A stretch of 64,000 nucleotides of DNA, taken from Actinoplanes cyaneus (GTDB taxonomy: Bacteria; Actinomycetota; Actinomycetes; Mycobacteriales; Micromonosporaceae). Position 1 is the first letter of the stretch, and every line of letters begins with the position of its first letter. The position numbers and the translations under genes were made by a program. The DNA lies in the NCBI RefSeq assembly GCF_016862095.1, contig NZ_BOMH01000063.1, forward strand, positions 25,556 through 89,555, in the 5' to 3' direction. The notes beneath the pieces were generated by a model that was not told the DNA's origin, searched no databases, and saw only the letters and a program-made list of their open reading frames with translations. Below, piece by piece: positions 25,551-33,226 of the stretch.

Positions 25551-25991
25551 ATGCTCCCGCCCGTGAGCGACCTTCTCAAGGAGCACGTCAAGAACGTGCT
25601 CGAGGCCAACTACGCCGGTGTCACCGAGACCCGGCGCCGCATCGAGGAACTCGAAGCCCAGGGCCACCGGATCATCACCGGCGGCCAGATCGGCCAGGAC
25701 GGCTGGGACATCATCGACTGGCGCACCAACGAGATCCTGGCGGCCGGCGAGGGTGGCCTCGACGAGTACGAGGCCGCCGCCGGCAAACTCGACCCGGACG
25801 ACAAGTTTATCCATCACGACCGGATCCTCGAGGACGAGGATTTGGAGTACGTGTCGGCGCCCGGCATCCCGGACGGCCTTGCGAACGCGGTGGAGGACTG
25901 GGTGCTCTCCGACGACGCCGACCCGGAGGAGATCGCCGAGTTCATCGGCTGGCCCGTCGAGAAGGTCGAGGAGTACCAGGCCGACGAGTAG
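25551..25991 (+). CDS. hypothetical acidic protein
   Basis: 146 residues, strongly acidic (for example DPEEIAEFIGWPVEKVEEYQADE at the C-terminus). The N-terminal half has EHVKNVLEANYAGVTETRRRIEELEAQGHRIITGGQIGQDGW, which could be a helix followed by a strand; the middle reads DIIDWRTNEILAAGEGG. No catalytic motif, membrane helix or signal peptide. The ATG at 25551 has AGGGG 4 bases before it; GTG 25563 is an alternative. Probably cytosolic, function unknown. It precedes a 30-bp minisatellite and overlaps by 50 bp the end of the antisense repeat frame. Confidence 0.65.
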   Translation: MLPPVSDLLKEHVKNVLEANYAGVTETRRRIEELEAQGHRIITGGQIGQDGWDIIDWRTNEILAAGEGGLDEYEAAAGKLDPDDKFIHHDRILEDEDLEYVSAPGIPDGLANAVEDWVLSDDADPEEIAEFIGWPVEKVEEYQADE

Positions 25992-26241
25992 TCGCTGGCC
26001 GGCGGGCCTCCACGTTGCGATGATGCGGCGATGGAGGCCCTCCGAACGGCGATCCGATCACCCGTGAACCTCCGAGCAGCGATCTGGTCAACCGCGACGG
26101 CCGGACCAGGGATTCGGTCAATCGCGGCGGCCTGACCGGGGATTCGGTCAATCGCAGCGGCCTGAACAGCGAGTCGGTCAACCGCGACCCCGTGATCAGC
26201 GATCTGATCGGTCGTGGCCCCTTGAACCCGGAGTTTGTCAT
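25942..26241 (-). CDS. possible decapeptide-repeat protein coupled to a response regulator
   Basis: A 99-residue frame whose ATG overlaps the stop of the response-regulator gene (ATGA at 26241-26238). The 30-bp tandem repeat in this frame encodes successive ten-residue units such as RLTDSLFRPL, RLTESPVRPP, RLTESLVRPS and RLTRSLLGGS, a basic pattern R-L-T-E/D-S-L/P-V-R-P. The tail is Arg/Pro/Ser-rich and overlaps the antisense end of the acidic-protein gene. Whether it is translated cannot be told from sequence: a repeat of 30 bp stays open in several frames. Coupling to the stop codon is the main point in favour. Confidence 0.3.
   Translation of the reverse strand: MTNSGFKGPRPIRSLITGSRLTDSLFRPLRLTESPVRPPRLTESLVRPSRLTRSLLGGSRVIGSPFGGPPSPHHRNVEARRPATTRRPGTPRPSRRASR
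26051..26237. repeat. 30-bp minisatellite, about six units
   Basis: Units of exactly 30 bp start at 26051, 26081, 26111, 26141, 26171 and 26201, each beginning GATCxGGTCA or GATTCGGTCA-like; the two central units are nearly identical and the outer ones diverged. A partial unit runs to the response-regulator stop. Each central unit contains GATT-5-AATC dyad symmetry, so protein binding is conceivable. There are no unique spacers, so it is not CRISPR. Confidence 0.85.
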
Positions 26242-26891
26242 GAGCCGGGAACGACGAGGCCGGACTCGTAGGCGACCATGACGGCCTGTGCCCGGTCGCG
26301 CAGAGCGAGTTTGGTGAACAGGTTGCCGATGTGGGTCTTTATCGTGTGCTCACTGAGGTGATGGTGGGCCGCGATCTCGGCGTTGGTGAGGCCGGCCGCG
26401 ATTGACCGGAGCACCTCGGTCTCGCGCGGGGTGAGCGCACTGACGGCCGCGGCCATGGCGTGATCGGGGTGACCCCGCCGGTGCAGCTCGCCGATGACCC
26501 TGGTGGTCACCGCCGGGGCGAGCAGGGAGTCGCCGGCGGCCACCACCCGGACCGCGTGCACCAGCTCGGCCCGGGGAACGTCCTTGAGCAGGAAACCGCT
26601 GGCCCCGGCGCGCAGCACCTCATACAGATACTCGTCCGGGTCGAACATCGTGAGCGCGAGGACCCGGCTGTCAGTGGTCGCGCACACCTGGCGGGTGGCT
26701 TCGACACCGTCCAGGACCGGCATGCGCATGTCCATCAGCACCACGTCCGGCCTGAGCGCAGCGGCGGCGCGCACGGCAGCCGCGCCGTCGGCAGCGTCGG
26801 CGACGACCTCGATGTCCGGTTCCGCCCGGAGGATCGTCGCGAAACCCTCCCGGAACAGCTCCTGATCGTCGGCGATCACCACGCGCATCAT
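26238..26891 (-). CDS. NarL/LuxR-family response regulator
   Basis: About 217 residues from ATG 26891, which overlaps the kinase stop (ATGA). Receiver: VVIADDQELFREGFATIL, phospho-acceptor D54 in VVLMDMRMPVLDG, VLALTMFDPDEYLYE and FLLKDVPRAELV. DNA-binding domain: LTPRETEVLRSIAAGLTNAEIAAHHHLSEHTIKTHIGNLFTKL. It pairs with the kinase upstream. Its targets are unknown; the next gene upstream of the kinase diverges and is the Lnt-like acyltransferase. A minisatellite begins directly after its stop. Confidence 0.92.
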   Translation of the reverse strand: MMRVVIADDQELFREGFATILRAEPDIEVVADAADGAAAVRAAAALRPDVVLMDMRMPVLDGVEATRQVCATTDSRVLALTMFDPDEYLYEVLRAGASGFLLKDVPRAELVHAVRVVAAGDSLLAPAVTTRVIGELHRRGHPDHAMAAAVSALTPRETEVLRSIAAGLTNAEIAAHHHLSEHTIKTHIGNLFTKLALRDRAQAVMVAYESGLVVPGS

Positions 26892-28006
26892 GAACCGACC
26901 GCCGGGAGCGAGAAGAGCGCCATCGCCGCCAGCGGGATCGGCAAGAACGCGGTGACCTCGAAACCGCCTCCCGCCGCGGGCCCGGCCCGTAACGTCCCAC
27001 CGCATGCCTGAGCGCGCTCACGCATACCGACGATCCCGAAGCCCGGCGGGTCGGCTGTGGCAGTGCCTCGCCCGTCGTCGATCACAGTCACGGTGAGCGC
27101 TTCGCCCGTGCAATCCACGATGACCCGCACCGAGCGTGCCGCCGCGTGCCGGACCACGTTGGTCAGCGCTTCCTGCACGATCCGGTACAGCGCGACGCCG
27201 ACGTCCTCGGGCACCGCCACGGCCATCTCGGCCAGCTCCAGCGAGACGTCGAGGCCGGTCGCCCGCACCCGCCTGGCCAGATCGGGCAGTTGCACCAGGC
27301 CGGGCTGCAGCAACGCATCGTCGTCCGGAAGGCGAAGACCGCCGACGGCCCTTCGCAGCTGGACGACCGCGTCACGGCCGGTCGCCGCGATGGCCTCGAA
27401 CGCCGCGTCAGCCCGCGCCGGATCGCTGCGGACCAGCAACGGCCCGGACTCCGCCTGCACGATCATGATGCCGACCGCGTGCGTGACGATGTCGTGCAGA
27501 TCCCGGGAGATCCTGGTGCGTTCCCGCAGGACGGCCGCCTCCCGCTCGCCGGCGACCCGCCGATCCCGCTCGGCCAGCGCCGCTGCCTGGTTGCGGCGCG
27601 CGCGGGTGCTGGTGCCCAACGCATACGCGAAGATGTACGCCACCGCGAGATAGCGAAGAACCTCCAGGTCGGGACGGGGGTAAAGCACCGACAGGAGCAG
27701 GCCCGCACCGGTCACCCCGAGGCCGAGCAGGCGCGTCGGCAGCGACGCGCGCGCCGCGAAGGTATAGAGGCACACCATCGGGCCGACCGGCAACAGTGGC
27801 GGCGCGCCGAGCGACGCGGAAACGGTCGTCGCCGTGCCGACGATCAGGCCGACCGGCAGCAACGCGCGGTCGCGCCACAGCACCGGCACCGACGAGGCCA
27901 GCGCCAGCGGCAGCACCCACCAGGAGTGGGGGCCGCCGGCCAGCGCGGGCAGCACAGTGGCGGCGACCGCGGCGAGGGCGATGAGCGGATCGGCTAACCG
28001 TTTCAC
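26888..28006 (-). CDS. membrane sensor histidine kinase (HisKA_3 type)
   Basis: About 372 residues from GTG 28006. Five to six membrane helices lie in residues 5-135 with almost no periplasmic loops. After a short coiled coil (RRNQAAALAERDRRVAGEREAAVL) the acceptor His is H171 in RISRDLHDIVTHAVGIM. The ATPase contains ALTNVVRHA, IDDGRGTA and GFGIVGMRERAQACGG. The fold is the NarX/DesK class. Translation of the response regulator is coupled to it. Confidence 0.9.
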   Translation of the reverse strand: MKRLADPLIALAAVAATVLPALAGGPHSWWVLPLALASSVPVLWRDRALLPVGLIVGTATTVSASLGAPPLLPVGPMVCLYTFAARASLPTRLLGLGVTGAGLLLSVLYPRPDLEVLRYLAVAYIFAYALGTSTRARRNQAAALAERDRRVAGEREAAVLRERTRISRDLHDIVTHAVGIMIVQAESGPLLVRSDPARADAAFEAIAATGRDAVVQLRRAVGGLRLPDDDALLQPGLVQLPDLARRVRATGLDVSLELAEMAVAVPEDVGVALYRIVQEALTNVVRHAAARSVRVIVDCTGEALTVTVIDDGRGTATADPPGFGIVGMRERAQACGGTLRAGPAAGGGFEVTAFLPIPLAAMALFSLPAVGS

Positions 28007-28116
28007 CCCGGCAGTATCGATCGGTTCGCCGCCGCGGCGCCTCCCTCCAGAGGACCAGATCGATGTGGTTCCGTACGGCGATCCGCCCGGCCCGCCCCGG
28101 GAGGAGGCTCTGCGGC

Positions 28117-29517
28117 ATGTGGACAATCATCGCCGCCGTCATGAGCGGGGCGCTCTGGTTCGGCGGAACGGGATTGCATCCGATCTCCGCGCTGACCTGG
28201 CTCGCCCCGCTCCCTCTCCTCCTGATCGCGCCCCGCGTGCGCCCGCGAACGATGCTGGCCGCCGTCACGGCGGCCTGGCTCGTCGGCCAGCTCAATGTGA
28301 TCTCTTACTACCACGGGACCCTGCAACTGCCGCTCGCCCTGGTCGGCGGCGTGATGGCGTTCGGCGCGGGGCTGGCAGCCGGCACGGTCCTGGGCGCCCG
28401 CTTCCTTCTTGTCCGCGGCCGGGTGATGACCGCCGTCCTGGTCGCTCCCGCCCTGTGGGTGCTGGGGGAGTATGCGGTGTCCCGCCTGTTGCCGAACGGC
28501 GCCTGGTGGAGTCTCGCCTACACCCAGGCGAGTGTGCGCCCGGTCATCCAGCTGACCGCGCTCACCGGCGTCTGGGGTGTCACCTACCTGTTGCTCGCGG
28601 CGCCGATCGCTCTCGCCGCCGTGTCCACCTTCCCGAGGCCCGCCGCCGCCTGCCTGCTCGCCTTCGCGCTGGCGGTCGCCACCTGGTCAGCGGTGGCGAC
28701 GACCTCGCCCACGGCCCGGAGCCAGCCCCTCGGCTCGGTCGGCCTGGTCGCGCTGGAACAGCCCGACGACGGTATGCCGATCGATCAGCCCGAAGGCCGT
28801 GAGCTGCTCCTGCGGTATGCCGCCCGGGCGATCGGACTGGCCGGCCGAGGGGCGCGGACCATCGTGCTGCCGGAGAAGGTGTTCGGTGTCAGTGACGCGA
28901 CGCTGCCGCAGCTGGTCGACGCTTTCCGGCCGGTCGGGGCGCGGGTGGTCGTCGGGGCGGTGCTGCGGAAGCACAACGTCGCGCTGGTCGTGGAACCGTC
29001 CGGCGCGCTCACGACGTACGAGAAACAGCATTTGATCCCGGGGTTGGAGGAATGGCTGCTGCCGGGGCGCGATGACCTGATCGTCGGCGGTCAGGACGGG
29101 GTGGCGATCTGCAAGGACCTCGACTTCCCGGGGCTGGTCCGGCGATATCGGTCGAAGGGTGCGACCACGCTGCTCGTGCCCGCGCTCGACTTCCGTGGGG
29201 ACGGATGGCTGCACAGCAGGATGGCGCTGGTCAGGGGTGTGGAGAACGGGATGACCGTGGTCCGCGCCGCGGGGTTCGGCCGGTTGACCGTCTCCGACCC
29301 GACCGGCCGGGTGCTCGGCGAGGCCACGGCCGGCGACGCCGAGCTGCTGGTCACGGTGTCGCCTGCGGCGCGGGCCACGCTCTACTCCCGTGCCGGGGAC
29401 TGGTTCTTGATCTTGCTGGTGGTCTTGGTGGTCTCGTCCGGCAGCAGGCTGTGGTGGGGCCGGGCGAAAGCCGCGAGGACCAGCGCGACCAGGCCGAGCA
29501 GGGTGCCGAGTTGCTGA
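28117..29517 (+). CDS. apolipoprotein N-acyltransferase-like nitrilase-fold membrane enzyme
   Basis: About 466 residues from ATG 28117, with GAGGAGG 9 bases upstream. Five to six N-terminal membrane helices precede a carbon-nitrogen hydrolase domain whose catalytic Glu, Lys and Cys lie in TIVLPEKVFG, TTYEKQHLIPGLEEW and VAICKDLDFPG. ENGMTVVRAAGFGRLTVSDPTGRVLGE and the final TLYSRAGDWFLILLVVLVV helix match the Lnt layout. Lnt N-acylates the Cys of lipoproteins; actinobacteria often carry several diverged copies, so substrate is open. The last 136 bp overlap the convergent membrane-protein gene. Confidence 0.85.
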   Translation: MWTIIAAVMSGALWFGGTGLHPISALTWLAPLPLLLIAPRVRPRTMLAAVTAAWLVGQLNVISYYHGTLQLPLALVGGVMAFGAGLAAGTVLGARFLLVRGRVMTAVLVAPALWVLGEYAVSRLLPNGAWWSLAYTQASVRPVIQLTALTGVWGVTYLLLAAPIALAAVSTFPRPAAACLLAFALAVATWSAVATTSPTARSQPLGSVGLVALEQPDDGMPIDQPEGRELLLRYAARAIGLAGRGARTIVLPEKVFGVSDATLPQLVDAFRPVGARVVVGAVLRKHNVALVVEPSGALTTYEKQHLIPGLEEWLLPGRDDLIVGGQDGVAICKDLDFPGLVRRYRSKGATTLLVPALDFRGDGWLHSRMALVRGVENGMTVVRAAGFGRLTVSDPTGRVLGEATAGDAELLVTVSPAARATLYSRAGDWFLILLVVLVVSSGSRLWWGRAKAARTSATRPSRVPSC

Positions 29518-30539
29518 CAGCCATAGAACCAGGTGACGCCCAGCGACCAGAACGGCCCGGCGCCCGGCGACCGCGTAATCCAGAACTCGTCGACGAAGCC
29601 GAGGAGACCCAGAATGGCGAGCGGCAACAGGAAGAACAGAGCGACACCGGTCAACGCGGTGGTGAGCGCGCGCACTCTGCTGCTCGCCGCGCGTTCGGTG
29701 CGGCGGCTGGCCCAGCCGGTCAGCAGCCAGCCGATCAGGCCGCCGGCGAGCCAGCCGAGGGCGCCGGCTGCCGGAACGTACCAGGCGGGCATCCGGGTGA
29801 GGTTGGCGTCGGCATAGAAACTGCCGACTGGTGTGCCCACGACGTCGGTCTCCGCTCCGACATAGAGGTGAAGGTTGCCGCGGTCGGCCGTGAGTGTCGT
29901 CCCGGACTCGTCCAGCTTGCCGGTGGCGATCACGGTCGCGCCGGTCGGCGACACGTCCTGCACCGTCCAGCCGGCCTCGGTCAGCCGCCGGGCCGTCTCC
30001 GTCATCCAGGTGTGGTAATCGTCGGCGATGTACATGGCGGCCGGGGCGAAGTTGTACTCGGCGTAACCGAAGTCCTCCTCGTGACCATGGCGAACGACGT
30101 CGAGCGTGGAAGGCTCGTCGAGGTCGTGGAACAGCCCGCCGGCGTCGCGGGATCCGTCGACCTGCAGGCCGGGGAAGACCGTGCCGGTGATCTCGGCGAG
30201 TTTCCCGCCGCTGGGGTAATCGGGAACGGCCTCCCACGCCCCGCGCACCGCGAAGGCGGCGGCGAGGTAACCGGTGACCAGAGCGACCATGACGGCCACG
30301 ACGACCACCGCCCTGCTGGCGGGTCGGCCCAGCCGGGCACGGAGTCCACGGCGCACCAGGTCGGCGGTCTCCCGCGTGGTCGGCCACGCCCGGCTCGGCG
30401 GGGCCATCTCCAGCAGCGTGTCGAGCAGTTCCTCCCGCCGTCGGCCGGCGGGATAGACCCGCAGCACCCGCCGGTAACGCCGCTCCAGCTTCCGGGCGGC
30501 CGTGCTGTTCGTGGCTTCCTCGCTGTCGTTGTTGCTCAT
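29382..30539 (-). CDS. membrane protein paired with a PadR regulator
   Basis: 385 residues. The N-terminus is a soluble helical segment (KLERRYRRVLRVYPAGRRREELLDTLLEMAPPSRAWPTTRETADLVRRGL), which is the common start of proteins encoded after PadR genes in actinobacteria. A first membrane helix (VVVVAVMVALVTGYLAAAFAV) leads to an extracytoplasmic domain of about 150 residues, then four more helices. No enzyme motif. The ATG overlaps the PadR stop (ATGA). The C-terminal 45 codons overlap the convergent acyltransferase gene. Confidence 0.72.
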   Translation of the reverse strand: MSNNDSEEATNSTAARKLERRYRRVLRVYPAGRRREELLDTLLEMAPPSRAWPTTRETADLVRRGLRARLGRPASRAVVVVAVMVALVTGYLAAAFAVRGAWEAVPDYPSGGKLAEITGTVFPGLQVDGSRDAGGLFHDLDEPSTLDVVRHGHEEDFGYAEYNFAPAAMYIADDYHTWMTETARRLTEAGWTVQDVSPTGATVIATGKLDESGTTLTADRGNLHLYVGAETDVVGTPVGSFYADANLTRMPAWYVPAAGALGWLAGGLIGWLLTGWASRRTERAASSRVRALTTALTGVALFFLLPLAILGLLGFVDEFWITRSPGAGPFWSLGVTWFYGCQQLGTLLGLVALVLAAFARPHHSLLPDETTKTTSKIKNQSPARE

Positions 30540-30916
30540 GCCAGCCTGCCGAGCTTCGGGAATGCGGCGGTGCGGCCGAGAGCTGGGCCCAACTCGGGGC
30601 GGCCTGCGGCCAGCTGCTGCCGGGCAGTCCGGGCGCTGAGCCGCAACCGCTCGGCTTCGGCTTCCAGCGCCGTCGCGCCGTCGCTGGTGAGGCGGTAATA
30701 GCGGCGGCTGCGGCCGTCGACCACCTCATCGTGGTCGGCCTCGACCAGGCCTTCGGCGGTCAGCCGGTCGAGCGCCGCATAGAGGGTGCCGGCCAGCAGT
30801 TTCACCTGCCCGCCGGTGAGTCGTGAGACTTCCTGGAGCACGCCGTAACCGTGCCGGGGCTCTGCGGCGAGCGCGGTCAGGATCCAGAAGGTGGGTTCTC
30901 GCATGGGCTTCGCCAT
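30536..30916 (-). CDS. PadR-family transcriptional regulator
   Basis: About 126 residues from ATG 30916. It begins MAKPMREPTFWILTALAAEPRHGYGVLQEVSRLTGG, the typical PadR winged helix with PRHGYGV, followed by VKLLAGTLYAALDRLTAEGLVEADHDEVVDGRSRRYYRLTSDG, where GTLYxxLxRL and RRYYxLT are the family signatures. PadR proteins repress their own operon and usually a membrane protein, here the gene overlapping its stop. A promoter placed directly over the start suggests a leaderless mRNA. Confidence 0.92.
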   Translation of the reverse strand: MAKPMREPTFWILTALAAEPRHGYGVLQEVSRLTGGQVKLLAGTLYAALDRLTAEGLVEADHDEVVDGRSRRYYRLTSDGATALEAEAERLRLSARTARQQLAAGRPELGPALGRTAAFPKLGRLA

Positions 30917-30922
30917 GGCAGC

Positions 30923-30952
30923 AATATAAAGATCACTTGAGTATGAGGTCAA
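30923..30952 (-). promoter_or_regulatory. promoter of the PadR operon, leaderless
   Basis: On the minus strand TTGACC (30952-30947) and TATATT (30928-30923) are separated by 18 bp. The start of transcription would fall at about 30916-30917, the first base of the ATG. No ribosome-binding site precedes that ATG. The spacer (TCATACTCAAGTGATCTT) resembles PadR-type operator half-sites, so autorepression is plausible. Confidence 0.65.
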
Positions 30953-30988
30953 CGATTGAGTCCGTGTTGCGGGGGTATGTCCTGGCCC

Positions 30989-31195
30989 ATGGGACTCGAA
31001 AATCAAGAGATCATCAGCTCCGACCCGGCAGGCACCGACGGCGAAGGGGTGGCCGACGGCGGAGGCAACCCGCTGGGACGTGACGGTGGCGCCGACGGGG
31101 GCGCGGAACGCGAGAAGCCGCACGGCGAGGGCCTGGCGGACGGCGGCGCCAACCCGCAGGGCGCGGATGGAGGCGCCGACGGCAGCGCGGAGTGA
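30989..31195 (+). CDS. candidate repeat-bearing precursor peptide 1
   Basis: 68 residues from ATG 30989; in-frame ATG 30977 and TTG 30956 exist. A leader-like MGLENQEIISSDPAGTD precedes two repeats, GEGVADGGGNPLGRDGGADGG and, after EREKPH, GEGLADGGANPQGADGGADG. The leader and repeats align with those of the peptide at 33227. Composition is extreme (Gly, Ala, Asp, Asn), there is no hydrophobic segment, and no Cys or Ser/Thr-rich core typical of lanthipeptides. It is not next to a modifying enzyme: the oxygenase gene lies 2.3 kb further on. I infer it is a second substrate of that enzyme. It could instead be a plain low-complexity protein. Confidence 0.55.
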   Translation: MGLENQEIISSDPAGTDGEGVADGGGNPLGRDGGADGGAEREKPHGEGLADGGANPQGADGGADGSAE

Positions 31196-31333
31196 CCGCG
31201 GCCCCAGCTTGGCTCGGCAGCTAGCTGAGCTCGCAGCCAGCGTGGCTCGGCAGCTTGGAACCGATGACGACGCCGCCTGACCGCGGCGGTCAACGCGGCC
31301 AGGCGGCCGGGGGACGATGACGGGGTGGAGTGG

Positions 31334-32266
31334 TCAGCGGCGGCGGAACGTGGCGCGATAGCTCTGCGGGCTCGTGCCGACGACTCTCTTGAAACGGTCC
31401 CGGAAAGCGGTGGGCGACCCGAACCCGACCCGGCCCGCGATCACCTCGACCGGCTCGTCGCCCGCTTCCAGCAGGTGCTGCGCCCGCCGGATCCGGGCCC
31501 GCAGCAACCACTGCAGCGGCGTGCTCCCGGTCTGCTCGCGGAAGCGGCGGTTGAGCGTCCGGACGCTCATTCCGCCCCGGGCGGCCAGGTCGGCAAGGGT
31601 CACGTCGACGTCGGTGTTCTCCTGCATCCATCGCAGCAGCGGTTCCAGCGCCGAGCCGCGTGGGGCCGGCGGTTGTGACGGCACGATGAACTGAGCCTGG
31701 CCACCCTCGCGTTCCAGCGGCATCACGGAGAGCCGGGCCGCGTCCGCGGCCACCGCCGAGCCGTGGTCGCGCCTGATCAGGTGCAGGCACAGGTCGAGGC
31801 CGGCAGCCGCGCCGGCCGAGGTCAGGAACTGGCCGTTGTCCACGTACAGCACGTCCGGATCCACGGTGATCTCCGGGTGGCGGGCGGCCAGCGCGTCCGC
31901 CGCGATCCAGTGCGTCGTTGCCCGCAACCCGTCGAGCAGCCCGGTGGCCGCGAAGATGAACGTCCCCGTGCAGATCGACGCGATCCGCGCCCCGCCCGCG
32001 GCCGCTTTCCGGAGATGATCGAGAACGTTGTCCGGTACGACCATCGCCGTGTCCGCACAGCCCGGAAGAATGATCGTGTCCGCGTCGAGCAGCGCCTCCA
32101 GCCCCCACCGCGCCTGCAGTGTGAACGTGCCGGTGTCGACCGTCGCGGACGGCGCGCAGACCCGCACCTCGTAACGCTCGCCCGGCACCCGGCTGAACAC
32201 TTCGATCGGGGTCGCGAGGTCGAACGGGATCACCTTGTCCAGCGCGAGCACCACCACGATGTGCAT
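31334..32266 (-). CDS. GlxA-family regulator (DJ-1/PfpI plus AraC)
   Basis: 310 residues. The N-terminal DJ-1/PfpI-like domain reads VVVLALDKVIPFDLATPIEVF, TIILPGCADT and ASICTGTFIFAATGLLDGLRATTHW; the nucleophile-elbow Cys is present. The AraC domain follows: VTLADLAARGGMSVRTLNRRFREQTGSTP and IAGRVGFGSPTAFRDRFKRVVGTSPQSYR. It is a distinct paralogue of the regulator at 14347. It lies between the two repeat peptides and diverges from the membrane-protein gene at 32363, so it may control part of this locus; that is inference. Confidence 0.9.
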   Translation of the reverse strand: MHIVVVLALDKVIPFDLATPIEVFSRVPGERYEVRVCAPSATVDTGTFTLQARWGLEALLDADTIILPGCADTAMVVPDNVLDHLRKAAAGGARIASICTGTFIFAATGLLDGLRATTHWIAADALAARHPEITVDPDVLYVDNGQFLTSAGAAAGLDLCLHLIRRDHGSAVAADAARLSVMPLEREGGQAQFIVPSQPPAPRGSALEPLLRWMQENTDVDVTLADLAARGGMSVRTLNRRFREQTGSTPLQWLLRARIRRAQHLLEAGDEPVEVIAGRVGFGSPTAFRDRFKRVVGTSPQSYRATFRRR

Positions 32267-32362
32267 GCCCGTGACCCTAGCGTGCGGCGTGGCCAGAACC
32301 CGTTGAAGGTGGGCAGTCCAGCCAGTTCTCCGGGCGGCCGGCCGTCACTAACGTCCCGTGGC

Positions 32363-32908
32363 GTGACAAAGCTCCTGCTCAGCCTGCACGTCCTGGCCGC
32401 CGTGCTCGCGATCGGCCCGGTTGCCGTAGCGGCCAGCATGTTCCCCGCCGTAACCCGCCGCGGCGATCGTCAGTCGCTGCCGCTGCTGCACCGGATCTGC
32501 CGGGTGTACGCCGTGCTCGGCGTGGCAGTCCCGGTCTTCGGCCTGGCCACCGCGAGCAGCCTCGGCGTGCTCACCGACGCCTGGCTGATCGTCTCGATCG
32601 TGCTGACCGCCGTTGCCGCGGCCCTGCTGGCGTTCGCGATCCTCCCCGCCCAGCACCGAATCGTCGCCGCAAGCACCGGCCCCGGCAGCGGAAACGCCGA
32701 CGGAGGCGGGAGCGGGAACGCCGGGGCAGATGGGAGCGGGAACGCCGACGGAGGCGGGAGCCGGAACGCCGGGGGAGACGGGAGCGGAAACGCCGACGGG
32801 AACGGGAACCCGGCCCGGCTCGGCATGCTCACGGGAGTCTTCAACCTGCTCTGGGCCGCGGTCGTCGTCCTGATGATCGTCCGCCCCGGCTCCACCACGG
32901 GCGCGTGA
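32363..32908 (+). CDS. membrane protein with inserted Gly/Asn/Asp repeat
   Basis: About 181 residues from GTG 32363. Three hydrophobic helices in the first 95 residues (LLLSLHVLAAVLAIGPVAVAAS, VYAVLGVAVPVFGLATASSLG, WLIVSIVLTAVAAALLAFA) and a fourth at the C-terminus (LTGVFNLLWAAVVVLMIVRPG) resemble DUF2269-type membrane proteins. Between helices three and four lies a 40-residue low-complexity insert of eight-residue units (GNADGGGS, GNAGADGS, RNAGGDGS). The insert is composed of the same residues as the nearby repeat peptides. It would face one side of the membrane as a flexible loop. It is followed after 4 bp by another small membrane protein. Confidence 0.72.
   Translation: MTKLLLSLHVLAAVLAIGPVAVAASMFPAVTRRGDRQSLPLLHRICRVYAVLGVAVPVFGLATASSLGVLTDAWLIVSIVLTAVAAALLAFAILPAQHRIVAASTGPGSGNADGGGSGNAGADGSGNADGGGSRNAGGDGSGNADGNGNPARLGMLTGVFNLLWAAVVVLMIVRPGSTTGA
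32690..32809 (+). repeat. 24-bp in-frame tandem repeat, five units
   Basis: Five 24-bp units start at 32690, 32714, 32738, 32762 and 32786. Units one and three encode the same GNADGGGS octapeptide, units two and four the related GNAGADGS and RNAGGDGS, an alternating pattern suggesting expansion of a 48-bp block. The length is a multiple of three, so copy-number change would not break the gene. Confidence 0.9.
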
Positions 32909-32912
32909 GCGA

Positions 32913-33197
32913 GTGAACCGCCCTCTCCGCATCGCCGCCGCCGTCGAGCTGCTCTCCCTGCTCGTGCTGGTGATCAACCTGGCCACCGTCCACGTCGCGC
33001 CGGTGGCATCGCTGTGCGGTCCGGTGCACGGATGCGCGTACCTCATGATCGTGATCCTGACCGCGTGGCATCCCGCCGCCGACCGCACGGCGAAGCTGCT
33101 CGCCTGGGTCCCGGGCGTCGGCGGCCTCCTGGCGACCCGCCGGATGAATGGGCGGCTCACCGGTGAACGGGCGGCCCACCGGATGAAGCGGGATTAG
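32913..33197 (+). CDS. small membrane protein, DUF3817-like
   Basis: 94 residues from GTG 32913. Helix 1 is LRIAAAVELLSLLVLVINLAT; then LCGPVHGCAYLMIVILTAW, where GPVHG followed by a helix resembles the DUF3817 family of three-helix membrane proteins; then a weakly hydrophobic third segment (LLAWVPGVGGLLAT) and a basic tail. It starts 4 bp after the repeat-bearing membrane protein and ends 29 bp before the second repeat peptide, so one transcript could cover all of them plus the oxygenase. Confidence 0.7.
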   Translation: MNRPLRIAAAVELLSLLVLVINLATVHVAPVASLCGPVHGCAYLMIVILTAWHPAADRTAKLLAWVPGVGGLLATRRMNGRLTGERAAHRMKRD

Positions 33198-33226
33198 GCG
33201 ACCATCCATGCGGGTACGACAAGATC

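Noticed and set aside
26051..26237. Tandem 30-bp units considered as a CRISPR array
   Set aside because: Units are contiguous and mutually diverged, with no unique spacers between repeats and no cas genes.
31196..31333. Continuation of repeat peptide 1 in another frame
   Set aside because: The frame after the stop encodes Ala/Gln/Leu-rich sequence derived from a short direct repeat (GGCTCGGCAGCT) with no DGGADG units.
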